Made by a program: the position numbers and the translations under genes. Of a stretch of DNA of 64,000 bases, positions 9,487 through 18,959 are shown piece after piece. Origin of the DNA: Nostoc cf. commune SO-36 (lineage in GTDB: Bacteria; Cyanobacteriota; Cyanobacteriia; Cyanobacteriales; Nostocaceae); the NCBI RefSeq assembly GCF_023734775.1, contig NZ_AP025732.1:248001-312000 (forward strand), read 5' to 3'. The first letter of the stretch is position 1; every line of letters starts with the position of its first letter. Below the pieces are notes generated by a model. The model was not told where the DNA came from, made no database searches, and worked only from the letters and a program-made list of their open reading frames with translations.

Positions 9487-10197
9487 ATGAATAACTTGAA
9501 ACATTTTTCAAAGCTTAAGCGTTTTCAACAACTTTTATTGACCACTCTTTTAGGCGATATTCCAACAATTTTTGGCGGCGTAAAGTTACGTAATCTGCTA
9601 TATCGCACTATTTTTTCCCGGATAGGTAGCTCAGTTTATATTCAAGACGGTGTTGAATTTATTAGTACTGATGCTATTGAAATTGGGAATGGAGTATATA
9701 TTTTAAAAGGTGTTCGTATCGATGGAAAAGGACACGAAAACAATAGAATTCATCTAGAAAATGGAGTTATTATTGAGCGCAACGTTTTAATTGGGGCACT
9801 AAACAACACTTCTATTCACATTGGACAAGATACTTTTATTGGCCCTAGCGTTTGTATTAGCGGCCCTGGAAATATCAAAATTGGTAAGCACTGTTTAATT
9901 GCAGATCACACTGCAATGTATGCCAATAACCACAACTTTGCAGATCCGACAGAACCAATTAAATACCAAGGTATTACTTGTAAAGGAATCGTGATTGAGG
10001 ATGACTGTTGGCTAGGACATGGGGTGAAAGTATTAGATGGTGTCACCATTGGTAGAGGCAGTGTAATTGGTGCTGGTGCTGTTGTCACTAAAGATATTCC
10101 CCCATTTTCGGTAGCTGTGGGTGTACCTGCACGAGTAATCAAAAAGCGTGAAGGTAAAGAATTTGCCCAGTCTACAGAATTGCCTATGTCATCTTAA
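9487..10197 (+). CDS. hexapeptide-repeat (LbH) acyltransferase
   Basis: Left-handed beta-helix O-acetyltransferase of the WbbJ/maltose-acetyltransferase-like group, likely modifying a surface glycan or lipopolysaccharide sugar. Hexapeptide repeats ([LIV]-G-x4) run from about residue 45 to 205, for example IEIGNGVYI, IHIGQDTFIG, IKIGKHCLIAD and VTIGRGSVIGAGAVVTKD. The catalytic histidine region is NNHNFAD at about 147-153. The C-terminal VPARVIKKR is typical. The ATG at 9487 follows GGGAAGA. The next gene, 97 bases downstream on the same strand, is a membrane acyltransferase, so the two may be co-transcribed for glycan acylation. Confidence 0.85.
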   Translation: MNNLKHFSKLKRFQQLLLTTLLGDIPTIFGGVKLRNLLYRTIFSRIGSSVYIQDGVEFISTDAIEIGNGVYILKGVRIDGKGHENNRIHLENGVIIERNVLIGALNNTSIHIGQDTFIGPSVCISGPGNIKIGKHCLIADHTAMYANNHNFADPTEPIKYQGITCKGIVIEDDCWLGHGVKVLDGVTIGRGSVIGAGAVVTKDIPPFSVAVGVPARVIKKREGKEFAQSTELPMSS

Positions 10198-10294
10198 AAC
10201 TAATGGCAACAAAACAGACAATTTGAGTATTATTAAACACCTTAACCAGAGGTAAATCTATCTATCAGTAAAACCATAGTAGGAAATAAAGTCA

Positions 10295-11473
10295 ATGACT
10301 AAAATAACAGAAAAATCTACTGATAAGAGACTTCATCTTCCTTACTTGGATGGCTTACGTGGATTAGCATCTCTGTATGTTGTACTTGTTCACGTTGAAC
10401 CAGGAATCGGAGAGCAATTACCTATGCACTGGTTATTTTTTGTGAGGGCTATGAAATATGGTGCATTTAGTGTCGTCAGTTTTATTGTACTTTCTGGCTA
10501 TGTTTTGATGCTGCCAGTAGCACGTTCTGAAAATGGTCATTTGCCAGGAAGTTTGATTAATTATATCAAGAGGCGATCGCGGCGAATTTTACCTCCGTAC
10601 TACATAGCTTTATTCATCTGTCTGCTAATAGGATTAGTTGTCTTCATTATTGAGCAATTTACCAGTTTTCAATGGAATGAATTAGCCGGACTAGGCTCAT
10701 TTTCTCCTAAATTCTCTTTGATTGATGTTTTATCTCACCTGCTATTAGTTCACAATCTTAGCGAGAGTACATACATAACTATCAACTCACCTATGTGGAG
10801 TATTCCAATAGAATGGCAAATGTACTTTTTGTTTCCGCTATTATTGTTGCCTATATGGCGGCGTTTTGGATTATTGATGGTTGTCATCATCGCCTTTGTA
10901 ATTGGTCTAATACCCATATATTTGTTCAATGGATTTCTTGAACAAGCCAATCCTTGGCTTTTAGGCATATTCTGTTTAGGAATGGCAGCAGCAGATATTG
11001 GATTTTCCCAAAAACCCAAGCTAGTAGCTATGAGAAATTCTCTACCTTGGGGGCGACTGGCTATTATCTTTACTTGTATTGCCTTTATTACTGAATGGCG
11101 ACAACTAGGATTGCATATATGGATTAATCAAAGTTTTGCTGGACTTGCCTTTGCTTGTTTATTTATTGGTTTAACCAAGTCAATCATTAACGGAAAAGAG
11201 CCACAATTAGCATTAAGGATATTACAACATCCTTGGGCGATCGCACTTGGAACGTTTTCATATAGCCTCTATCTAACTCATGGGCCAGTCTTAGTCTTCG
11301 TGCGTTATTTCCTGTTTTACCTGCCAATCTCACCAGATATGTTTGCTGCTGCATCCTATTTACTAGGTACAGTCCTGTCACTGATCATTGCTTATTGGTT
11401 TTACTTATTCTTTGAGCGACCATTTATGTCGAATTTCTTAAAGAAGCGCAAGGTGAAAGATGAGCTTATCTAA
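10295..11473 (+). CDS. membrane acyltransferase family 3 (OafA/NodX-like)
   Basis: Integral membrane acyltransferase that transfers acyl groups to extracytoplasmic carbohydrates. The 392 aa contain about ten hydrophobic segments. The family signature YLDGLRGLASLYVVLVH at about residues 18-34 includes the catalytic-type His, and SRRILPPYY follows at about 96-104. The N-terminus is cytoplasmic and charged. It follows the hexapeptide transferase on the same strand and overlaps by four bases the convergent YIP1 gene, so transcription from both sides meets here. Confidence 0.88.
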   Translation: MTKITEKSTDKRLHLPYLDGLRGLASLYVVLVHVEPGIGEQLPMHWLFFVRAMKYGAFSVVSFIVLSGYVLMLPVARSENGHLPGSLINYIKRRSRRILPPYYIALFICLLIGLVVFIIEQFTSFQWNELAGLGSFSPKFSLIDVLSHLLLVHNLSESTYITINSPMWSIPIEWQMYFLFPLLLLPIWRRFGLLMVVIIAFVIGLIPIYLFNGFLEQANPWLLGIFCLGMAAADIGFSQKPKLVAMRNSLPWGRLAIIFTCIAFITEWRQLGLHIWINQSFAGLAFACLFIGLTKSIINGKEPQLALRILQHPWAIALGTFSYSLYLTHGPVLVFVRYFLFYLPISPDMFAAASYLLGTVLSLIIAYWFYLFFERPFMSNFLKKRKVKDELI

Positions 11474-12039
11474 CTAGTCTCAATTATCAGTCGTTGGAGT
11501 GTAATTTGAATGACTCCAATGGCAATTTGTACAATTATCCAGCCACTTAAACAAATTAAAATTGCCTTGGTCAATTTGATATTTAACCAACCCTTTAAGG
11601 CTACAATTACTGCTAACAAACTCCAGAGTGATAGTCCAATTTCAATTGGTCTTCCCAAAAGCGGAATCACTGTAAAAAAGTTGAATATTTGGGGACTATA
11701 AGCAAAGCCAATCGGAATCAGCAGTTTTCTATAGGTAGGGATAGATAATCGCAACTGCTGTCCGATTTTCCAAATGGTAAATGTCCAAAAATAGTAACCT
11801 GCTACTACACTTAAAGCGCTGATTACAAATATAAAAATTAGCAGTGATAATGTCACCTGAGCCAGTAATGGAATAATTACACTGCCTGAAGCATGGGCGA
11901 TCGCTGCCAAAATTACAATTACTTGAGCAATTTTTACTGCGTTGGGGATTCTGCAACTACCTTCATCAAAATTTCCCTTCAAAATGAATACATCCCATAG
12001 CGCTTTTTTCATCCTATTGGTTGATGCTCGGTTACTCAC
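11470..12039 (-). CDS. YIP1 family membrane protein
   Basis: Polytopic membrane protein of the Yip1 superfamily, whose bacterial members have no settled role. The protein (189 aa) begins with a soluble stretch containing WDVFILKGNFDEGS at about residues 14-27, then five hydrophobic segments between about 36 and 185. The phrase GFAYSPQIFNFFTVIPLLG is typical of Yip1-like proteins. Its end overlaps the end of the acyltransferase gene on the other strand. The start is divergent from the hydrolase-like gene at 12127. Confidence 0.7.
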   Translation of the reverse strand: MSNRASTNRMKKALWDVFILKGNFDEGSCRIPNAVKIAQVIVILAAIAHASGSVIIPLLAQVTLSLLIFIFVISALSVVAGYYFWTFTIWKIGQQLRLSIPTYRKLLIPIGFAYSPQIFNFFTVIPLLGRPIEIGLSLWSLLAVIVALKGWLNIKLTKAILICLSGWIIVQIAIGVIQITLQRLIIETS

Positions 12040-12126
12040 AACAAATCTTCCTCCAGATTGGTGACTTACTACAATATTGTCAGCTAAAAGTAATCCGTAG
12101 ATGACAACTTAACCAATACAAATTGG

Positions 12127-13146
12127 ATGAATAATTTTTTGGCAAAACTTCTCTTGTGGATGCGAAATGGCGGACTTAAGCTATTTGGGTTTACTGGATT
12201 TCTATTACTAATTTGGGGGACTTTTGCTCCTGTGGGAACTATTGTATGGTGGTTAGACAGGGGGTCGGAAAAGTTAGAAAAAAGAAGCAGAGAGTTAGCT
12301 AACCGAATTAATGGAGAAGATACTAATTCTCATGTTACCTCTAACGCAAGTCGCTGCTACATTGTTTTCTTGCCAGGAGTAGGGGCTGAGAAAAATGAGG
12401 TGTCTCCTAGAGAAGAAGCATTTTTAGATCGTTTAGAGCAAGACCAACCACAATGTTTAACTGTACGGAGTGTTTTTCCTTACTCTGCGGCCAATGAGAA
12501 CATTGGTGGACAACAGGTATTTGAATTTCTATGGAAAGTGAGCGAGAATGCAGAAGGTTGGTTAAAATTAACCGAACGTATACTAGAAGTCCGTAATGTC
12601 TGGAGAATGGCTGTTTCCGCCGATAACCGCTACGGGCCTATCTACAACCAAGCGATCGCTCTGACAATTGTAGAGCAAATGGAGAAACAGCAACCAATTC
12701 CCACATCTCCAGAAGAACCAATTCAGCTAATTTTAATGGGTACAAGTGGCGGCGCTCAGGTGGCTTTAGGTGCAGCTCCCTATTTAGACAAATGGCTGCC
12801 AGTGGAAATTAGTGTGGTTTCCTTTGGAGGTGTATTTGATGGTAATGAAGGCTTTGATGTCGCAAAGCACGTTTATCATTTTCGGGGAGAGCGAGACTGG
12901 GTTGAAAACATTGGCGGAATAGTGTTTCCGTCCCGATGGCGATGGACTGTAGGTTCTCCCTACAATCGCGCTCGCCGTGATGATCGCTATGCAGTTTACA
13001 GTAGCGGCCCCCACGAGCATCAGGGAGAAAAGAGCTATTTCGGTAGAGAAGTTGCTAAAAATGATGGTACGACATACGCGGAATTAATGCTTAAACAGGT
13101 AAATCAACTCCCTATCTGGTCTTCTGTCAACACACCTTCTAAGTAA
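12127..13146 (+). CDS. membrane-anchored alpha/beta-hydrolase-like protein
   Basis: Uncharacterised protein of 339 aa. One or two hydrophobic segments at about residues 14-45 anchor it, and most of the chain is soluble. The nucleophile elbow is visible as LMGTSGGAQVALG at about 202-214 (G-T-S-G-G), with a possible catalytic Asp in FRGERDWV and His in SGPHEHQG near the C-terminus, so all three hydrolase residues may be present. A VFLPGVG strand at about 80-86 fits the first core strand. The substrate is unknown. The gene stands alone, divergent from the YIP1 gene. Confidence 0.65.
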   Translation: MNNFLAKLLLWMRNGGLKLFGFTGFLLLIWGTFAPVGTIVWWLDRGSEKLEKRSRELANRINGEDTNSHVTSNASRCYIVFLPGVGAEKNEVSPREEAFLDRLEQDQPQCLTVRSVFPYSAANENIGGQQVFEFLWKVSENAEGWLKLTERILEVRNVWRMAVSADNRYGPIYNQAIALTIVEQMEKQQPIPTSPEEPIQLILMGTSGGAQVALGAAPYLDKWLPVEISVVSFGGVFDGNEGFDVAKHVYHFRGERDWVENIGGIVFPSRWRWTVGSPYNRARRDDRYAVYSSGPHEHQGEKSYFGREVAKNDGTTYAELMLKQVNQLPIWSSVNTPSK

Positions 13147-13467
13147 ATAATTAAGTTATTTTGGAATTTTGCGGGATGATTTAGCGGCGTCTAAAATTTC
13201 TCCCCTACCCTCAAAGTGATGGGATATGCAAAATAATGAATACGATAAATACTGAAATTCCAAAGAACGAAGATAACAATAAACGACCCCAAACTTCTAT
13301 TGTCTGTTGCTTAGTTTCAATGACAAAGATTTATCGTACACTCGTGTTGATATGCTTTCTTTAGGATGAAACTCAAACGTTACCGAAAAGTGACATTTAA
13401 CGTGAAAGCTTGAGAAGTTCCTACACTAATTGTAACTATGGACTATGATAGAGACATAGTTGAGTAT
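13147..13467. other. intergenic region upstream of RNA-like element
   Basis: No coding frame or terminator that I can support. It leads into the structured-RNA-like sequence at 13468-13598. Confidence 0.4.
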
Positions 13468-13598
13468 CACCCCTGAGATGATTATTTTACCTCGTCGGGT
13501 ACTCTCTACCGCCTCAAAGGGGCTGTCGCGGGTATCTCCAGCTCCAACCAAACTAATTACTCCCCCTTAATGTCCACAGAAGTAGGCAGCAGAAGTCT
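13468..13598 (+). ncRNA. candidate structured RNA, copy 1 (unidentified family)
   Basis: About 131 bases that align block by block with the reverse complement of 22313-22458. Shared blocks are caccccc-like start, gggtactct, accgcct, ggctgt(c/t)gcgggtat, cagctc, attactcc, and 17 identical bases gtaggcagcagaagtct at the end. Possible helices are ccgc with gcgg enclosing a gcc/ggc hairpin, conserved in both copies. It is on the same strand as the phosphatase gene that begins about 395 bases later, so it could be a leader element, a stand-alone small RNA, or a palindromic repeat. I do not recognise it as a known riboswitch. Confidence 0.5.
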
Positions 13599-13992
13599 AA
13601 TTTTGAGGAGAGATGCAATGGAAATTAGTTGCAAAAATGAAATTTAGTCTTTAGAAAGTACATAAGCCTTCTCTAGGTTGTTTGGTGATTAAAAACACAC
13701 ATGACTTCTGTATCTGTAAAAACTATTACTCAATTAATCGTCGCTGCTGACATACACCATAGTTGAAAAATAGATAAAGCTTTCAGAATCCAGAATTAGT
13801 ATTACAAACTCGGTTCATACAGTCTATTTTGCTAATTTCAATCGTTTGCGATCGCTCTTTCTTTGAGCGACTCATTTGGAGCATCACCTTTTTGGGTATT
13901 GCACTCCGTACCTCCCCACAATAAAACACATGCTAAGTGCAATACAAAGCTGCATTTCTGTAATCAAAAGTAATCTTTTAGAGGAAATCTTT

Positions 13993-15564
13993 ATGCAAGC
14001 GACAACAGTAACTCTTCTCTGTCCCAACCCAAACTGCAAGTATCCCAATTCAGAAACACACAGATTTTGCCAACAATGCAGAACTCCGTTGGTAAAACAA
14101 TATTTATGGGTAGAAGGACAGGGAATTGAAAATTACCATGTAGGAGATTTACTGCTTAATCGATTTTTAGTCAAAAGTTCAAAAGTTTTGCTGGATACTC
14201 GACCAGAGCAATCCATTGAAGCTCAGATATTTGATCCTGCTTCAGTTCAACCCTATCTTAAACTATTTCCCTACTGTCCCCATATTCCTCAACCTTATTG
14301 CGTTCTCTATCTTGAGGAAAAACAGTCTCATCAAGAAGTTCTGCTACTTGATCAAGCACCTATTGGTAAGTGTGATTTATCTACAGAGGAGAATTTAGAG
14401 TTAAGCCATAGATATGCACAGCCATTGGAACTAGCTTGGAAGGGTGCAAGTGCTTTGCGACAAATTAACTGGCTGTGGCAAATTGCTCAACTTTGGCAAC
14501 CTCTAGCTGAACAGAAAGTAAGTTCTAGTCTACTCCAACCTAATTTAATCCGAGTAGAAAGTTCTCTGGTTCGTCTACTAGAACTCCGTCAAGATCGTGA
14601 AGCAACACCGAGTCTGGCAGAATTAGGACAGATGTGGCAGCAGTGGTTGCCAACAGCAAATAATGCGATTAAATCTGCTTTAAGTTCGCTTTGCCTGCAA
14701 ATGATTGAAGGACAGATTCAGAAAATTGATCAATTAATCAATATATTGGATGAATTCTTGCAACAGTCTGCGATCGCTCATAAATTTACTTTTACAGTTG
14801 CAGCCCAAACAGATCAAGGACTGACTCGTCAATCCAATGAAGATACTTACTATGTTACAGATAGAGAAACCTTCTCTAACCTGCCTTTAACGATTGTTTG
14901 TGATGGTATGGGTGGTCATGCAGGGGGAGAAGTCGCTTCATCTGTTGCAGTCGAGGCGATCGCTCAACACTTGCAAGGGGTAAATATTGCATCCGAAAAT
15001 ACAACTTCTCTCGTCATCAAATTACACGAAGGTATCTACAAGGCAAACGATTTAATCAACCAATCTAATAATCAAGATCATCGTCGAGATTATCAACGCA
15101 TGGGCACGACTATAGTGATGGCACTAGCTTGTCCTCCTAAAATGTATATCGCTAATATTGGTGACAGCCGTGCTTACTTGATTAACCGTTCTGGCTGCTA
15201 TCAAGTGACTACAGACGATAACATGGGGTGTAGATTGGTTAGGTTAGGAATGAGCTTTTATCGAGATTCATTTTCTCATTCCAATAGCGCACAATTAATC
15301 CAAGCACTGGGAGTCAGTTCTTCAAAAGTTTTGCATCCTAGAATTCGTCAGTTTGTAATTGATGAAGATTGCATCTTTTTACTTTGCTCTGATGGTTTGA
15401 GTGACAACAATCGGGTTGAAGAATATTGGGAAACAGAAATTTTACCAGTTTTAGCAGGTGAAATTGATTTGACAGTTGCTAGCCGCCGATTAATAGATTT
15501 AGCAAATCATCTTAACGGTCATGACAATGTAACTGTAAGCCTGGTTTACTGCCAAGTCTCTTAA
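13993..15564 (+). CDS. zinc-ribbon PP2C-type Ser/Thr protein phosphatase
   Basis: Cytoplasmic Mn/Mg-dependent phosphatase of the PPM/PP2C family. An N-terminal zinc ribbon (CPNPNCKYPN ... FCQQCRTPL, about residues 11-35) is followed by a middle region of unknown fold and a C-terminal PP2C domain from about residue 265. That domain has the expected metal-binding motifs NEDTYYV, CDGMGGHAGGEVAS, GDSRAYL, CSDGLSDN and HDNVTV. I chose the ATG at 13993, preceded by a GAGG box, rather than the upstream ATG at 13876, because the protein then starts just before the zinc ribbon. The combination suggests a stress-signalling phosphatase paired with Hanks-type kinases elsewhere. Confidence 0.85.
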   Translation: MQATTVTLLCPNPNCKYPNSETHRFCQQCRTPLVKQYLWVEGQGIENYHVGDLLLNRFLVKSSKVLLDTRPEQSIEAQIFDPASVQPYLKLFPYCPHIPQPYCVLYLEEKQSHQEVLLLDQAPIGKCDLSTEENLELSHRYAQPLELAWKGASALRQINWLWQIAQLWQPLAEQKVSSSLLQPNLIRVESSLVRLLELRQDREATPSLAELGQMWQQWLPTANNAIKSALSSLCLQMIEGQIQKIDQLINILDEFLQQSAIAHKFTFTVAAQTDQGLTRQSNEDTYYVTDRETFSNLPLTIVCDGMGGHAGGEVASSVAVEAIAQHLQGVNIASENTTSLVIKLHEGIYKANDLINQSNNQDHRRDYQRMGTTIVMALACPPKMYIANIGDSRAYLINRSGCYQVTTDDNMGCRLVRLGMSFYRDSFSHSNSAQLIQALGVSSSKVLHPRIRQFVIDEDCIFLLCSDGLSDNNRVEEYWETEILPVLAGEIDLTVASRRLIDLANHLNGHDNVTVSLVYCQVS

Positions 15565-15618
15565 TCAGATACACCGTACTGATGTGTTGGAGACAAGGCA
15601 AAACAAGGGGAATTCAAA

Positions 15619-15795
15619 ATGGTCAGCAGACAAATTACTAACATTTTAGAAGGTATTACCAATACCTTATGGCAAGCTGCTTTGCGTTTCAACAAACGTG
15701 CTGAACGGCGTTTAGCAGCACAATATGCCGTCACCTGCGTTTTGGCTGAGGCGACTACCTTAGCTGATGCTGTGATTGCTATTCTCAAATCTTAA
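15619..15795 (+). CDS. small conserved-looking protein (58 aa)
   Basis: Short gene reading [15 protein letters not shown] and ending AVIAILKS, alanine-rich and probably helical, with RFNKRAERR in the middle. An AGGGGAA sequence lies 6-8 bases before the ATG, which supports translation. It starts 55 bases after the phosphatase stop on the same strand, so the two may share a transcript. It overlaps by one base the following kinase fragment. Function unknown. Confidence 0.5.
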   Translation: MVSRQITNILEGITNTLWQAALRFNKRAERRLAAQYAVTCVLAEATTLADAVIAILKS

Positions 15796-16161
15796 TGACG
15801 TCGGCTGTTGGCAGTCAGATTGGTCAATTTATGGAACGTAAACGCGCAGAACAAGAGCGCGAACAATTGTTAGAGCAGGAACGAGCAGCACGAGAAGCAG
15901 CTGAAACAGCAAACCGGATTAAAGATGATTTCTTGGCGGTGTTGTCTCATGAGTTAAGGTCGCCCCTTAATCCTATCCTCGGTTGGGCAAGATTATTGCG
16001 ATCGCTTTAAGTGCCTATGCAAGTGAGTCTAGCCAAAAACAGGCACTTGTGGCGGGTTTCAGCTACATATTTCAAAACCCTTTGAGGCAGAAGAGTTAGT
16101 CAAGGCGATCGCCCGTGTATTGCCAAAGCATATCTCTAAAGAAACGCTTTGCTTATCTTGA
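15795..16161 (+). pseudogene. remnant of a hybrid sensor histidine kinase
   Basis: The 71-codon open part encodes the end of a sensory domain, a coiled coil rich in E, R and A, and the dimerisation/H-box [19 protein letters not shown] with the phosphoacceptor His. It stops at 16010. In another frame, [15 protein letters not shown] and then, after a further one-base shift, ISKPFEAEELVKAIARVLP follow; this is the C-terminal part of a receiver domain with its conserved Lys. The whole ATPase domain and most of the receiver are missing. The junction lies at gcgatcgc (about 15998-16005), a HIP1 site, suggesting deletion between two such sites. Not functional. Confidence 0.8.
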
Positions 16162-16244
16162 CAATGGGGATTGAAGAAGAAATATTTTCATGTATTGATT
16201 GTGAGTTATTACTAGTCAATATCTAAAACTAATCTATTATTTCT

Positions 16245-17492
16245 ATGAATATTTATATACTTGACCTGCTAGTAATTGGCTTACTTCTGCTTTTAGTCAC
16301 ATTAGGTTCAGGGTGGATTCAGCGATTACCTCTTTCTTATGCCCTGATTTATTTAATTGTAGGGATATTACTTGGCAAGTATGGATTAAACCTAATTCAA
16401 ATTCAACCCCAAACTCAGGTGTTAGAGCGCGTCACAGAATTTGTGGTGATTGTTTCTTTATTTAGTTGCGGCTTAAAAATGAATCGCCCTCTAAAGTTTT
16501 GGGCTTGGAATTCCACAATTCGACTCATTGGTTTTCTCATGCCAATTTCTATCTTTGCTATAGCGGCGATTAGTCATTGGTTTTTGAACTTAAATTGGGG
16601 AGCCGCTATTCTGTTGGGTGCAATTCTCGCACCAACCGATCCGGTATTAGCATCAGAAGTTCAACTAGCAGATATGGGAGATCAAGATGAGTTGCGATTT
16701 GGCTTAACTTCGGAAGGAGGTTTGAACGATGCGTTAGCTTTTCCCTTTGTTTATTTTGGAATTTACTGGTTAGAAAACGATAATTGGCAAAGTTGGTTCA
16801 AACAGTGGGTAGCTGTTGATTTAATTTGGGCGATCGCAGCTGGTATTGGTATGGGTAGTGTAGTCGCAAAAGCAGTGATGTGGATTGAACAGCGACTTCA
16901 TAAATTCCGCCCCGTTGATGAGTTAATGGAAGATTTTATTGCTCTAAGTATTATTTTATTGACGTATGGGCTGACAGAACTAATTAATGGTTACGGATTT
17001 TTAGCAGTATTTGTTGCTGGATTAGTTGTACAGCGTAGTTATCCCAATCCTCAACGGCGGCTTTCTCAACTAGAATTCAGTGAAAAAATAGAAAAATTAA
17101 TGGAGGTAGGAACTATTCTACTTTTAGGTTCTTTACTGCGAATTGAACCTATTCTCAAATTTGGTGATGATGCCCTTTTTATTGCTGGGATACTAATATT
17201 TGTAATTCGACCTTTAGGTGCTTGGATTAGTACAGTTCGGTTAGGTTTTTCTGAGTCTCCTCGCTCCCAGTTTCATCCAGCAACTCGTTGGTTATACGGT
17301 TGGTTTGGTGTGCGAGGAGTTGGTTCTTTATACTATCTTTCCTATGCTTTAGGTAAGAGTTTACAAGGAGATTTAGCAGATAAAATTACTTGGATCACCT
17401 ACATAACAATTGTAGTGTCTGTGATTTTACATGGAATTAGTGCAACTCCCTTGATGAATTGGTACGAAAAAACTGTTATAAAATCAACTTAA
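16245..17492 (+). CDS. Na+/H+ antiporter, CPA1 (NhaP-like)
   Basis: Cytoplasmic-membrane cation/proton antiporter of 415 aa with about 11-12 hydrophobic segments. Typical CPA1 marks are LAPTDPVLASEVQ at about residues 127-139 with the acidic ion-site residue, and TSEGGLNDALAFPF at about 153-166, which holds the conserved ND pair. RPLGAW and FGVRGVGSLYYL near the end also fit. It probably contributes to salt and pH tolerance. The IS-split methyltransferase starts 37 bases after its stop on the same strand. Confidence 0.88.
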   Translation: MNIYILDLLVIGLLLLLVTLGSGWIQRLPLSYALIYLIVGILLGKYGLNLIQIQPQTQVLERVTEFVVIVSLFSCGLKMNRPLKFWAWNSTIRLIGFLMPISIFAIAAISHWFLNLNWGAAILLGAILAPTDPVLASEVQLADMGDQDELRFGLTSEGGLNDALAFPFVYFGIYWLENDNWQSWFKQWVAVDLIWAIAAGIGMGSVVAKAVMWIEQRLHKFRPVDELMEDFIALSIILLTYGLTELINGYGFLAVFVAGLVVQRSYPNPQRRLSQLEFSEKIEKLMEVGTILLLGSLLRIEPILKFGDDALFIAGILIFVIRPLGAWISTVRLGFSESPRSQFHPATRWLYGWFGVRGVGSLYYLSYALGKSLQGDLADKITWITYITIVVSVILHGISATPLMNWYEKTVIKST

Positions 17493-17787
17493 ATTAACCA
17501 CAATTTAAAAAATTGAAAAGCAGCATTTTATGTTAAACGTGGAGAAAAAATTGCACAATAAAATTTGCATTGACCTCAACTTCGGTGATGATTGCATCAA
17601 TCCATTTGATGAAATGGATCATAATTTATGGGTGAAAATTGAGCATTTAGGGCGTTACTTATTTGCAGCAGACTATCTACGTCAATTTAAGCTGAACTGT
17701 ATTGCGGATATTGCTTGTGGTGTTGGTTATGGACTAGCAGAGTTAGATAAATCTGCTGATTTAGTAATTGGTGTAGATGGAAATACT

Positions 17788-18959
17788 GGGAGCATCCAGT
17801 TTTGGCAGAAATACTCAAATAGCCAGTAAACCATTGAGATAAGCACAACGAACTGAGAGGATTTGATTAACACTATCAACATTCCATTGTGCGCCAGAAA
17901 TTTTCATCCTAGCTCCAATCTGTTTAATAGCAGACTCGACTGCACCAGAACCAATAGAACAAAGTTGTTCAGCCTGGTAATAGCTGTAGTTGACAATGCG
18001 AGAGCGATGTTTTTCAAGATAAGCGATGAAGTTCTTAACTTGTTTGCCTCGACGATTATGAAATAAAGCTTTAGTTTCTTCGACTTGACCTTGCCACAAA
18101 AGAGTTTCAGCAACTTTAAGCCGCTTTAAAGAACCGCCAATTTTGTAGAGATTTTCTTTGAGGTGATACCAATCCAATATTTCCCAACGCTGAAAATGCT
18201 CTGTTTTACCAAACTCTTTGACTAAATTCCACACGCCATCATGACCATCCCCCAAGCATACTAATGGGTTAACCAGACGCTGGCTATTGACATAATCAAC
18301 TAATGATTGGTTGTCATCAAAAAACGCACTATAGTAAATTCCTTGTAGTCTTAAGGTTTTATAGTCTCGCCAGTGACACCCGGCTTTCGGTTTACCCCGG
18401 AGTCGGACTTTTCCCCCATCTACACTGACTTCTGAAACTGCTTGTTTTGCAAGTGGTAATTCAAAATCTTGTGACAGTACTAATTTTTGTTGCGTTGAGT
18501 GACCCACTTTCACTCCTGTCAATGCCTCAACTTCAATTTCTGCTTTTTGGTATGATTCGTTAGCTGACAGCCTCAAACAACACTTTTGAAGTAATGGGCT
18601 TAACCGACTTCTGGGCTTCAAACCCAGTTTCTGTAACTGTTTGGCTTTAAGAGTCAGTTCCCCCACCAAGCTTTTAATTTTCCTGGTTTTACCTACTTTT
18701 GTTCCAGTTTTTTGTTCGATAAAAAAAGGGCTATTTCTGGGCTAACTAGTTCTAATATTTGACTGCGAACTGTTTTTTCTATGCCTTCCAGGTCTGTTAG
18801 CTTACTTTTGTCTGCTTCTTCATACAACAATGTTGCCACTTCTTGTAAGCACGCTTTGAGCCGTTCTTGTTTATCCTGGTTCATGATTCCTGGTTCACGC
18901 TTCTTTCTGTCTGTTATTTTCTCCTAAAATCTGTATATCTTCCAAAAGTGGATGCTCCC
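17788..18959 (-). mobile_element. complete ISKra4-like insertion sequence, 1172 bp
   Basis: Ends are inverted: gggagcatccagttttgg at the left, and the reverse complement of the right end reads gggagcatccacttttgg. Both sides carry the direct repeat gaaatact (17780-17787 and 18960-18967), an 8-bp target duplication. Length, GGG ends, 8-bp duplication and two overlapping transposase frames fit the ISMich2-like group of the ISKra4 family as I remember it. It lies inside a methyltransferase gene. Confidence 0.9.
17815..18884 (-). CDS. ISKra4-family transposase, two frames with likely -1 frameshift
   Basis: Frame one (18693-18884, 63 aa) starts MNQDKQERLKACLQEVATLL. Frame two (stop at 17815) holds the catalytic region with VSVDGGKVRLRG, CLGDGHDGVWNL and ILDWYHLKENLYKIGG, and ends GAVESAIKQIGARMKISGAQW, all typical of this DDE family. 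Frame two is open across the end of frame one and lies in the -1 frame. The overlap contains an A6 run and, just before the frame-one stop, caaaag, which could support slipping. The fused protein would be about 350 aa. A simple inactivating mutation is the alternative. Confidence 0.85.

Noticed and set aside
13861..13920. ggagcatcacctttttgggt as another ISKra4-type end
   Set aside because: Only partial match to gggagcatcc and no inverted partner or duplication nearby.
13876..13992. Longer start of the phosphatase gene
   Set aside because: The extra 39 residues have no domain content, and the later ATG has a GAGG box directly before the zinc ribbon.
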